Assembly (NCBI GenBank): GCA_003550325.1
Contig: QKWP01000106.1
Coordinates: forward strand, 298,738-362,737
Direction of reading: 5' to 3'
From: Gigaspora rosea
Taxonomy: Eukaryota > Glomeromycota > Glomeromycetes > Diversisporales > Gigasporaceae
DNA length: 64,000 nt
Of the stretch, positions 34,043 through 44,307 are shown one piece after another (position 1 is the stretch's first letter; each line of letters opens with the position of its first letter). Made by a program: the position numbers and the translations under genes. The notes beneath the pieces are model-generated. The model was not told where the DNA came from and searched no databases. It saw only the letters and a list, made by a program, of their open reading frames with translations.

Positions 34043-34465
34043 TCAGAAAATTCTATCTGCATTACCATGAGCTTTGCCTGGCTTATAATGTATACGAAAA
34101 TCGAACGCTTGAAGAGCCAGAACCCAACGCATAAGCTGGCCCTTTAACACCGCCTTGTTAAATAGCCATTCCAAAGCATGGTGGTCCACCCATACATCGA
34201 AAACGGTTCCACCTACGTAGCGCTCATTCACATTACAGCCAAAGACAATCTCCAAGTACTCCCTTTCTGTAATGGTATAATTAATTTCGTGTATATTTAA
34301 TTTGCGGGAGTCAAATGAAATCGGTCTCAATCGACTATCATCATTCCTTTGCTCAAGAACTACTCCCAAAGAGACGTCACAAGCGTCTGTGTACATCTGG
34401 TACAAACATTCCCCATCCTTTGCTCCTTTCCAATCAGGTGCCTTCAGCATAACTTCTTTTGTCAA
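34043..34465 (-). pseudogene. RNase H domain of the Ty3/gypsy element
   Basis: A single open frame with the catalytic acidic residues visible: YTDACD, EREYLEIV, VDHHAL and GNADR. It follows the reverse transcriptase after a frameshift near 34490 and is followed by a spacer (33776-33997) leading to integrase. Confidence 0.85.
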
Positions 34466-34489
34466 TAATCTTTTCAGAGCTTGAAACGA

Positions 34490-35450
34490 CTATTCCTGAT
34501 CGTCATTCCATTGATAGCCTATATCCTGTTTAGTTAAATGTATCAACGGCTTTGCTACTTTACTAAAATTCTTGACGAAGCAGCGGTAATAATTTATGAT
34601 TTCTAAGAAGGATCGTACTTCTGTAAGATAAGTGGGTGCCCTCCATTCCATAATTCTTTCAATATGCTGGGGATCGACTTTTATGCCCGCTTTACTAACA
34701 ATGTACCCATACATTTTTAATTCTTTATAAAGTATGTGACACTTTTTAGCCACGAAAGTTAGACTGACTTCTTTAAACCTATGGGCCAATTTTATAAACA
34801 AGTCGATATGCTTCATAGCTGAACTATTAGTCCATAACCCAACATCGTCTTGGTAAGCTGCGGTTATATTACGCTATTTGTCTCCTTCTAAAACTATATC
34901 TAGAATGTTTCACTAGCGTTTTTTAATCCTATGCACATAACCGTGTACCTCAAAAGTCCAATAGGAGTTGCTACAGCAACTTTATCTCTATCTTTCTCTC
35001 GAATTTGGAACTGCCAATACCCTTTATATGCGTCCACCGATGAGTACTAATCATGACCGACCGCCAATTCAAGGATATCTCTAATTATAGGTAAAGGGTA
35101 TCCATCTTTTATAATGTGCTTGTTAAGTGGCCTCATATCACCTACAACTCGAAGTTAATCGGTTCCTCTATCCTTTTTATCAACAGGAAAACAATAATAC
35201 GCATACTGCCCCTTTCCTTTCTCTAATAAACCATTTTTGACCATTTCCCGAAGTTGCTCCTCAAACATGATGCTTCGCTCGGGATTATTAATACGGATAG
35301 GTCTTATACAGCTTTTAGTATCACTTTCTCTCCCATACGAACTTCGTACTCGATTAAGTTCATCCTGCCTATTTCAGAAAGTTGAAAGACAAAGACCTCC
35401 GGTACTTCCTTGATCAATCGATCAATCAGGTAGCTCCTATCTGCATTAGA
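34490..35450 (-). pseudogene. Reverse transcriptase domain of the Ty3/gypsy element
   Basis: The catalytic YQDD box is at 34844-34855 (minus strand; an unusual variant of the Y-x-DD motif). The thumb region (MYGYIVSKAGIKVDP...RSFLEIINYYR) is at 34490-34816. The N-terminal half (to about 35450) is interrupted by stop codons. Confidence 0.8.
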
Positions 35451-35785
35451 TATTCACTTATTAATATCCAATGTATTACTATTTTCCTTTGTAAGTCATA
35501 AGACCAATTCTGGACAGCCACCGTCAATCACGCCAGTTCCAGTTTCACACTTGGTCGACCAATATACAACTTGACCACAATACCTGACTTCGTCGAGTTG
35601 AGTTTCATCTTTTGGAGTAGATTCTTTCATAACCAAACAATCGGCATTACGGGCTTTAGTTATCACTCCTTGATATTCCGAAATCATCTTTTCTAATTCA
35701 GATGAATCCACCTGGACTCTTCACATGGACCATACGTCATTCACTTCTTCATTATCATCACTCTCACCTGCCTCTTCATAATCTC

Positions 35786-36676
35786 CTACTCGCATTCTCC
35801 AACTCTCTGGTACGGTGGTACAATAAATGACACTTCTCTACTTTTGGATACAATAGAGCACCAGTATTGATTGTCTCTCCACCTTAAATTATATTTCGCC
35901 GCCGCAATCCACGGCATACCAAGCAATACGTTGAAGCTGGCTGATCCCATTACATAAAATCCTTGAGATACTGTCACCCCTTCCGCATCTACTTCTACAT
36001 TTGGTACGTAACCTATAAAACTACTAATACAATCATCAGCCATTCTACTCTTTCCGGCAACTGATTGTCACATTAGTCCTCTCCTCTTTGCATAGGCTTC
36101 GTGCATCAAATTCATACATGACCCAGGGTCGATCGGCATGTTTATCTTTTCCTTGTTTACGGTGACTATACCCATAGGTACGTCACCCAATTGCTTCACT
36201 TCTACTTCTCGAACTAGACATACGATGCTTACATTGGTATCTAACATTGCCACATCATTTTCTTTCTTTTTGCGGGTTAGGGCCTTTAGCACTTCCGACC
36301 TGCATTTTGGGAACCATTTGAATAGTTGCCCAAGCATCAAGATTACTTCTATTTCAGCAATTTTCTTCAAGATGTCGAGCTCTTGACTCAACTCTGATAA
36401 TGGTATATACATCGTAGGGCTTGGGCTACGTGTTGCAACAGGATTGTCCATAACTTCAATATCCTTTTCCTTTTGCGGTTTCTTACTATTACTACTAGCC
36501 CCTTCGTCCTCACTAACCCTTCTCCTCTTTCGAAGCTCCCAGTTACGTACATCAAATATAGGTTCTTCTTGCACCATCATAACCTTTAAGCACTCTATGC
36601 CCGAACTACTGGACAAGGAAGTTATTTCCACATGACGTATATTAGAACTTTTAACTTCAGGTTCTCTATTTCCCAT
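35786..36676 (-). pseudogene. Gag-protease junction of the Ty3/gypsy element
   Basis: A retropepsin-like segment. The active-site motif is MPIDPGSCMNLM near 36080-36110 (D-P-G-S rather than D-S/T-G-A/S) and the second signature is NVLLGMPWI near 35890-35930, in a different frame. The altered active-site triad suggests a dead protease. Confidence 0.7.
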
Positions 36677-36699
36677 ATTAGTTTGCGCACCTCTTTGTG

Positions 36700-37554
36700 C
36701 AACAGGTATGTTGAGGTGTACATTTCGGAAAGTTACGTGAAATGTATCCTTCCTCCTGACAATTATAACATCAACGGTGATTGACCTTTATCCTTTGAGG
36801 TCCCGAATTCTTCACAGGATACGAGCTTTTAAAATTGCCACGTAAAGATGTTGAACTATTATTAGTAAGTCCCTTAACTACTTTCACTAGTTCTTTAATG
36901 TCGGATTCTATTTTATCAATCTTATTAATATTGTCGGCCTCCTGTCTCACTTGATTTATAGTCAAAGCCTCAAATGCTGCCATCATATTATCGACATCTA
37001 TATCATTACTTTGTGACTTCTCTTCTACCAGAAGTAAACTCTTTTTATCACTAATTCTATCTCTATCCTTCTGAAAGCTCTCAATTTGAAGAGCACAATC
37101 CTTGACTTTCATATAATTATCTGGGCAGAAAGTCTCCACTTTGGATCAATATGGTTCACGTAACCCGTCCAGGAACCAATCCCTTTTCTCATATGCTCTT
37201 ACAGCATTTTTCACGGGATCCAGATATGCCTCAAATCTACTTGCATACCCCCCTTGCAGTCTCTCTTTCGCCCTGTTTAATATTTCTCAATCGATTAATT
37301 TTTACTACATCATCGCTTTCAGCGTTTACTATCTATATAATCTCGTCCTTTAAATTTGCTCACTTGTTCTTCATCTTTATCAACTCTCTGACCCAAGGCT
37401 TGGTTTCCTCCAACATGTGCATGATGAGCATTCCGCATTGGGTCTCTTCATCCCAGCTTTTTGACTTTGTATACCTCTCATAGTCGAAAAGAAACTGTTC
37501 GATATCATCTTTATCTTCTCCACGGAAAAACGGTTTTGTGAAGTCTTTGGACAT
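36700..37554 (-). pseudogene. Gag of the Ty3/gypsy element
   Basis: Starts at ATG 37554 (MSKDFTKPFFRGED), about 90 bases inside the right LTR. A capsid-like helical region follows with at least one frame break near 37140-37360. A degenerate zinc knuckle lies near 36740-36780 (CYNCQEEGYISRNFPKC, where the usual His and third Cys are Tyr and Phe) just after an in-frame stop. Confidence 0.75.
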
Positions 37555-37641
37555 TGTTACAAATAAATTCTTGACGTAAGACTCGTAGTGGATGTATTTA
37601 AGAAAAAGTGCGAGATTGCTGATAGAATATCCAGGTTTTCG

Positions 37642-38166
37642 TGTAATGGGTTAATTCGTGACTTGCGCCTCGAAATAACCTAACCCAGATGAAAAGCATG
37701 ATAAAATTCAGAATAGGGATGTATTCAACTATAATACAAAATAGGTAAGTTTTATACAATATTCTACAAAGTTATTTAATTGTTTATTACTAAGTATTTT
37801 TCAAGAAAGAGAATCTAAAAATACCCTTCTTATTATTTTGCTCTCTCTTTTATATTATTATTATTTTTAACTATAATTACATCGCTCGATCGATTACTCG
37901 ATCGTGATTATTATTTAATTACATTTTACTTTGTGCATTATTAGACTTTACATATAATTATCGCACAATTAACACATGCTTAAGCAATTTGCCCTGATTT
38001 TCACCTGATCGATCACGTGCATCATGTGCACATACTTCCGATCAATCGATTCCCTTCAATAGATGCGTAACGAATATAATGCTTATATGTTTATTTATTG
38101 TTTTTCTAATTACTAATACTAATGTAGTTATATATCGTGTACCGTATACCCATTTTCTCTGTGACA
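37642..38166 (-). repeat. LTR (5' LTR in element orientation)
   Basis: Begins TGTAATGGGTTAATTCGTGA and ends CTGTGACA; pairs with 32055-32610. Followed by CTAG shared with the left flank. Confidence 0.85.
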
Positions 38167-38167
38167 C

Positions 38168-39330
38168 TAGTGATGGGCAAATCCTGATTTTTTCAAAAAT
38201 CCCGTGCGGGATTCGCGGGTTCGAGTAGAGTTTCTGAAATTTTCACATTAATAAATATATATATATATATTATCACTAGAAATGTAATTTCTCATTAAAA
38301 TAATAATCATTTCTTATAAATCTAACTACATTTATTACAAATAAAAATGCTTATATATTTTTTACCTATATTTAATACATTTGGATCTTATAATTAAAAT
38401 ATTATTATATATATATATATTTAAAAATTATAATGGTAACAAAGTGATCAATCATAAGCATATAAAAAGTTATAAGTAATCAGGTGCATAATTAGGTATA
38501 AATGTGCTAAAATTTATAAGTGATCAGGTACTGTACATACGTACAAAAATTTATAACCAGGTTATATACATACAAAAATTCATAAGCTACTCATAAGAAA
38601 TTCATAATCAGCATATAATTTCTGAATTACATAACTGATTGGCTTGAATTTTATTTAACCTTATCATTCATATTAAATAAGGGTGGCAATCAATTAATCG
38701 ACAATCACTTCACCGACATAACATTTCACTGACAATTATTCACCGACAAGTTCATTTTACCGACAGTTTATTTCACCGAAGCTCATTTAACCGACAAAGT
38801 AATTCTGGTCATTTTTCGTTAGGGTCAGGGTAGAATTAGGTAGAATTAGGACTAAAGTAGGGTGCTTTTTGAAAAAAAACTTGTCAGTGAAATGAACTTT
38901 GGTGAAACAAACTGTCAGTGAGTATTTGTCAGTGAAATGTTATGTCTGTGAAGTGATTGTTGGCGAAATAATACGAACCCATTAAATAATCACTGAAATT
39001 GGAGATTTTCTCCCATATGGTACACAATATTCTTGGTGCATTATTCGTGCAAGAAATTAAAAGTCTGGATTGCCACTTTATTCATCATGAAAATTTAAAA
39101 AATTTATTTCAACGTACAGTTTGCGCATTATCTATGTACGCACGTATATATGTGGAACGAAAATAAATAAAAGATTTAATATTTTTATGTAAATACATCA
39201 AATACTAATTAGGAATTGGCCCACTTATGTTAAAGCAGGCCGGATTATTTGTTATGCTAACACAGGCCAGAGAATCTTAAAAAAAAAATCCCGCGCGGGA
39301 GTTTTTAAATCCCGCGCTTGCCCATCACTA
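38168..39330. mobile_element. hAT-like element, its 5' tip displaced by the Ty3 insertion
   Basis: Ends TAGTGATGGGCAA (38168) and TTGCCCATCACTA (39318-39330) are exact inverted repeats, next to CCCGCGCGGGA-type palindromes. Its 8-bp target duplication is seen only if the retrotransposon is removed: ACCCTAAC (32044-32051) and ACCCGAAC (39331-39338), 7/8. No transposase ORF. It contains the MULE-like MITE at 38681-38980. Confidence 0.8.
38681..38980. mobile_element. MULE-like MITE, copy 2
   Basis: GGGTGGCAAT... / ...ACGAACCC imperfect inverted ends. Perfect 9-bp duplication ATTAAATAA at 38672-38680 and 38981-38989, the size typical of Mutator-like elements. Homologous to 20143-20462. Confidence 0.85.
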
Positions 39331-40361
39331 ACCCGAACTAACTATAAATAAAAATTTGAGGCTTTTGAAGCTTTCTACCATGTGAAGATCCTCGCGATAA
39401 TAACCTTAGCATGACTTTCGTCATGCATCAGGTTATTTTGCACATATTTTTCAACTGCATAACTTATATAAATTAGTCGTAACTATAGATGTTGTGTGGA
39501 AATAAAATAATAATAGGATCAGAATCCACTCAGAACGGAACAATTATACTAAAATATCCTAACCTTAACATTAAAAATTTTGAATCAACTTTAAATTCTT
39601 TTTCCATCTACGACATAGATAACCCAAAATAAGAACTAAATTAGAACACAAAAATTCATGTAACCAAGGTTACTTAGTGAGGTCATGTCATTGCCTCTGG
39701 AACTGATATAATTAGTGTGTTCGTAAATAATAGTGGTCGGTTGTCATTCTCTAATTCTTTCCAGCAAAAAAGTTAGATGTTGTATCATTTTCACCGACAG
39801 ACCATTTACGTACGTACGTACCTGACCTACACAAGATGATAATTTACTAATAATAATATATACAGTACTTGCAACTAATGAAAATGCTAACCTAACCCTA
39901 TGTGATGCCAGGTAAATGACATGCCGGTGAAATAACCTTCAGGAAATGAGCAACAATCCTCTATGAGATTTTAAAATTGACAAATAAGTTGCACATTTCG
40001 AAAACTAGTAGGATTTTAAAAGTAACAAAGTGATGGCAGAAAAATTCATGACAGGAGGTGATTATGACTTAATCGGAGATCAATAAACTTGACAATAATA
40101 ATACAGTAATATATTTAATTGCATAAATTTTGTATGCTGTTATTTAATTCTGGATGCATTTTCAAAAAGTTAAAACAATCAGAAATCACTTGATCGCGAA
40201 TTTTTTTGGCCATCACTTTGTTACTTGATTTTTAAATAGCTTTTACTATATTTACCTTTAAATCGGAAAATAAAATGATTCTCTGAATTTAATTTTGAGA
40301 GTAAATTTATTCATCGCTTCATGACAATGCGCCTTATATGTCGCTCTCCCAATAAAATTTC

Positions 40362-40565
40362 AAGATCAGGTGTAACGTTAAACGATCAAAAATTCGTTTG
40401 TTTTGTCAAAAATCGTCTATAACTTAAAATCAAGTATATGAAACTACTCTTTGGATTCTAACAAAAAAAATTGCCCATACACAAATTCTTTTACCGCACC
40501 CTAACCCTAACCAATGAAAAAACGGGGTTTTTAATTGGTTTGATTTTACGTTACACCTGATTTTA
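40362..40565. mobile_element. MITE family with TCAGGTGTAACGT ends
   Basis: AAGATCAGGTGTAACGTTAA (40363-40382) is inverted at 40546-40565 (TTTTACGTTACACCTGATTT). The interior holds CCCTAACCCTAACC. Related ends occur near 41330, 52111 and at 62257-62552. Confidence 0.7.
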
Positions 40566-40728
40566 GGTGCGACAATTATTCTAATTTTGAAATCAAAATA
40601 TCTAAAATAATAATAATAATAATAATAATCAAATAAAAATCCAGTCACAATTAGGGATAGTAAAAACGTTTTAAACAGTTTTTTATTGGTTTAAAAAAGG
40701 TTTAAAACATCAAATATTACAAAACGCA

Positions 40729-41094
40729 CTTATGGTGTTTACACATCTACTTATTTGCGCGGATAATACAAACTCCTGGAGAGGAAATAGCTAATCGGAG
40801 AGTGCAAATTTTGACTATTCCGGATCAGCTCGACGAAGAATTCGAACACGCGTAAAAGAAGAAAAAAGCGAAAATACGCAAAAGCTAATATTTAAATCGA
40901 TCTTGGCGCACTAATTAAAAATGATGGGAGTGAAATTTTACTTATATTAACCATCACTCTAACCTTATAGCCTCTAACGTTAAGACCCTAACCCTAAATT
41001 AATTTTTATTTCACGCACTTATTTTATTTACAAAATCGGATTTTCTTTTTTGGGTTGTGTTACCCGCGCAAATAAGTAAAATGGCCACCATAGG
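40729..41094. mobile_element. MITE related to 26280-26562
   Basis: The ends (CTTATGGTG...ACTTATTTGCGCGG / CCGCGCAAATAAGT...CACCATAGGT) are imperfect inverted repeats. The interior shares GGATCAGCTCGACGAAG-like and CGCAAAA motifs plus CCCTAACCCTAA with the element at 26280. Confidence 0.65.
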
Positions 41095-42020
41095 TAAATT
41101 ATATTTGCAAATTTGTGTAACAAAAACAAAAAAATAAACTTTTATAAAACAAAAAATAAATTTTAATTACTTTAGGGTTAGGGTGAGGCCTGGGATTTTA
41201 TCTGGACATTAGTATATACAAAATTTAGCAAGGAATTTTTTTTATTAGAGCCCCTAAGATGGTTTCTTAAGCAAAATTTTGAGATATGAACGTTTTTTAA
41301 AAAAATAAACAAAGAAACGAAATTTTATGTTACACCTGATCTTAAATTTTTATTGGATATTCTAATCGTTCTGTGTAACTTGATGTAAAACACCATAGCA
41401 GATAGGTGCTTTTTAGTAAAACTCTAAAACATTGTCATCTGATACTGAAACTTAAAACTACCGCTTCTGATTAATTAATTTCATTTCAGTAAACATATAT
41501 TTCTTTTATAATTTTGAATTTATTACAAATCTTATCGTTACTTGTAAAAACTTATGAAATATTTATGCTGACTATGTAATGAAAATGGCTGATTTAAATT
41601 TTTGATTTTAAATTATATTTTAAGTGTGAATTTGCTTATCAGACCAGATGCTATATCAATATTTTATACAGTATGTATCGTACGTGCGTACGTACGTACT
41701 TCAATGCTACCATAATTACGGCTGATTTCCTGATTTGCTCTATTTATTATGCATATGCAAGAGATAATCTCAGTAGTTTAACGTCAGATGTATCTTCGGG
41801 CACAGTTTTAGGTAGATACAACTTTATTAGACACGACAAGAAGGAATCCTACTTTATAAATTAAATAGCCAATAAACGTAAAACTAGTTACTATTCTCAA
41901 TAGATTATTTAAAAGTATATATAATGACTTATTAGAATAGACTAATTTAATCAGTAGATATTGAAAAAGTATTTTTATTTATTTATTATTTTTTTTTTTT
42001 AGAATTTAAGTTCATTATTG

Positions 42021-42099
42021 AACATACGAGTGCCACAAAGGGACTACAGTTTTACATTTAAGAAGTGTTACAGGTTTTCCTTTTACGGCACTCATGTTT
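42021..42099. repeat. Hairpin upstream of the GH18-like gene
   Basis: Stem AACATACGAGTGCCACAAAG pairs with CTTTTACGGCACTCATGTTT with few mismatches, loop about 35 nt. The paralogous hairpin is 48789-48868. Confidence 0.7.
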
Positions 42100-42447
42100 A
42101 CAAATTACATTCCTACCATTACTATATTAAAAAAGGAAAACACATTATTTCTGTCAAACAAATTTTAATTTCTGATAGTGTATCCAAGTACATTTGCTTT
42201 ACATATATATAATTTTATAGTTTTAATTACTATATCCTTTTACATATTATTGTTTGATTGTTTCGTAAATGTTTGTTTTGTAATAACGCATATTACCAAA
42301 TAGGTACATTATTAGATTGTACAATAATATCGATTTAATTACGTACATGCATATTTCCATCTCTGGAGTTCAAAGAATTTTCATAAATAGTTAGACATAA
42401 AATTTTATATCATTAATAAACTTTTTTGATCTAGAACTATAGTAAAT

Positions 42448-44307
42448 ATGAAAACGCACTTTCCTTCTTATACTTTACTTACGTTAATTTTTTTAACATT
42501 AACAGCTCATAATGGCGTTTTAATGAGTCCCATACACGAAAAACGAACAGATTCTACATGTCCTCAAACACTTACACCATTATCAAATGATTCGAAAAAG
42601 ATCATTGGATATTTTCCTGGCTACTTATCTGATTACACTCGTTATGGATCATCATATTATGATAATAATTATAATTATGTTAGTCCAAGTTCGATCCATT
42701 GGAATATTACACATTTAAATTGGATTGGTATGAGAAATTTTAATTAATTTTTTTTTTCATTTTATAATTTTAATAAATCGTTTTAATACTAACTTCATTA
42801 ATTATATAGCATTTGGTCTGGATGATGTTTCAAATAAAAATATACCCCCAACATCAAAGCACGTTTTTTTAAATAGAGCTATAGCTTACAGAAATACAAA
42901 TCGTATTCCAGTTAAGGTAATAACACATTTTGAATACGCCAAGTATTTTCATTACAATTTTTATTAAACAGTTGCATATCTTTTAATATAATTAGATATT
43001 TCTAGCGATCGTTTTATCAGGAAACATTAATATCAACTCTAATCCATCATTCGCAAATGGAACTTCCGATGACCGTGCCGGATTTATTACCAATGTTATA
43101 AATTTTGTACGCAATTATAATTTAGATGGTGTAAGTTAAATATTCATATTTGTTATTTTTTAAATTATTTTTTCAAAATCAAGAATTTAATTATATATCA
43201 ATATATCATAGGTGGATATTGAATATCCAAATAGATTTAATTGCGGAACATGGTCAAACGATAAAAACTTTGTTCCATTAATAAATGAATTATCAGCTGC
43301 CTTAAAATCAATTAATAAAGATTTGTCAATAACAGTTGGTCCTATTCCTATAGCAGGATTGAATCCTGATTCTGTAAACTTTGTAAATGTCATGGTAAGC
43401 TATTTCTGTATTTATTATTTTTATTTTACAAATACTATAGCAAATTATTTTCTTTTGCTTACATTTTGTATCATTATAGACAACTCAAATCAATATAATT
43501 AATAGCTTAACTACACCTACAAATAAAACCGGTCCAAGTATCACACTTGACCAGACAGCTGCCATTATGAATAATTGGAGTAAGACCATAAATCCAGCAA
43601 AACTCAACTTAGGAGTAGACTTTTATGGTGTTATTGAATTAACTGCTCTAGTTGATCTGGGCAGTCTTGATAATAACAAAATTATTCCACGTAACTTAAC
43701 AACTGCTCCATTCGCTACTTCATATAGTAGTGATCCTTCAGACTATCTTTTCTATGATAAATGTACATTTACCTTAGATAAATCTATACAATTATATCCG
43801 TGGTATTTCATGAGACAACAAACTGGTCCGCTGATAAATACTTGTACAGCTGGAAATGGTTGGACTCGTAAATTTGATTCTGAAACAAGTACTACTTATC
43901 TTTACAAAGTTAGTTCAGACTCACAAGTTATAAATTCGACAACACCTGTCTATGAATATAATTATATCTCTTATGAAGATCCTCAATCAATTCAATATAA
44001 GTTAAAATTAATTACAAATAACTCGTATGGTGGTATAGCTATTTCAGATCTTTATGATGATTCCAGTGATGCGGAAATGTTAAATGTTATAATGTCCGTC
44101 TTTCCAGTTTCTTATAGAAATACTTCTAATAGTAGTTCACTTTCAGGGTCTTCAAGTATTACAATCATTACAATCATTACAATCATTGCAATCATCGTTG
44201 CTGTTATAGTCTTTCTTTGTTGTTGTTGTGCTTGCTATAAATGCAATCAGAAGGAGGTTTGGATGGAATCTACATATAGTTATATAAAAAATAGACGTGC
44301 ATCTTAA
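42448..44307 (+). CDS. GH18-like (chitinase-family) protein, signal peptide and C-terminal membrane anchor
   Basis: Five exons join in frame without any defect: 42448-42727, 42810-42916, 42996-43130, 43212-43394 and 43480-44307 (510 residues by my count). All introns are GT-AG. An N-terminal signal peptide (YTLLTLIFLTLTAHNG) is followed by a GH18-like fold: KKIIGYFPGYL (first strand), ITHLNWI, IAIVLSGN-like strand IFLAIVLSGN, and LDGVDIEYP, which occupies the position of the DGxDxDxE catalytic signature. Later come LGVDFYGV and a membrane segment IITIIAIIVAVIVFLCCCCACY with a short basic cytosolic tail. The signature deviates (DGVDIEYP), so hydrolytic activity is uncertain. It may bind or cut chitin at the cell surface. 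A decayed paralogue lies at 49207. Confidence 0.8.

Larger units (their letters stand above)
32055..38166 (-). mobile_element. Ty3/gypsy-type LTR retrotransposon, decayed
   Basis: Two LTRs (32055-32610 and 37642-38166) both begin TGTAAT and end GTGACA and share long near-identical stretches; the right copy lacks about 33 bp present on the left. CTAG directly precedes the left LTR and follows the right one (4-bp target duplication). Internal domains in minus-strand order are Gag, protease, reverse transcriptase, RNase H, integrase; that order defines Ty3/gypsy. Frameshifts and mutated motifs show it is inactive. It sits inside the terminus of a hAT-like element (see 38168-39330). Confidence 0.9.
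39331..42000. other. Non-coding, MITE-rich spacer
   Basis: No supported gene. Contains two inverted-repeat elements (listed separately), an (AAT)n run at about 40600-40629, short ACGT runs at about 39805-39820 and 41680-41697, and another TTACACCTGATCTT element end near 41330-41345. From about 41755 it is homologous to 47057 onward. Confidence 0.5.

Noticed and set aside
37141..37483. Plus-strand ORFs across the gag region
   Set aside because: Shadows of the minus-strand retrotransposon coding sequence.
41673..42212. Small ORFs upstream of the GH18-like gene
   Set aside because: They overlap ACGT runs and a hairpin, have no counterpart frame in the paralogous copy, and look like chance ORFs.
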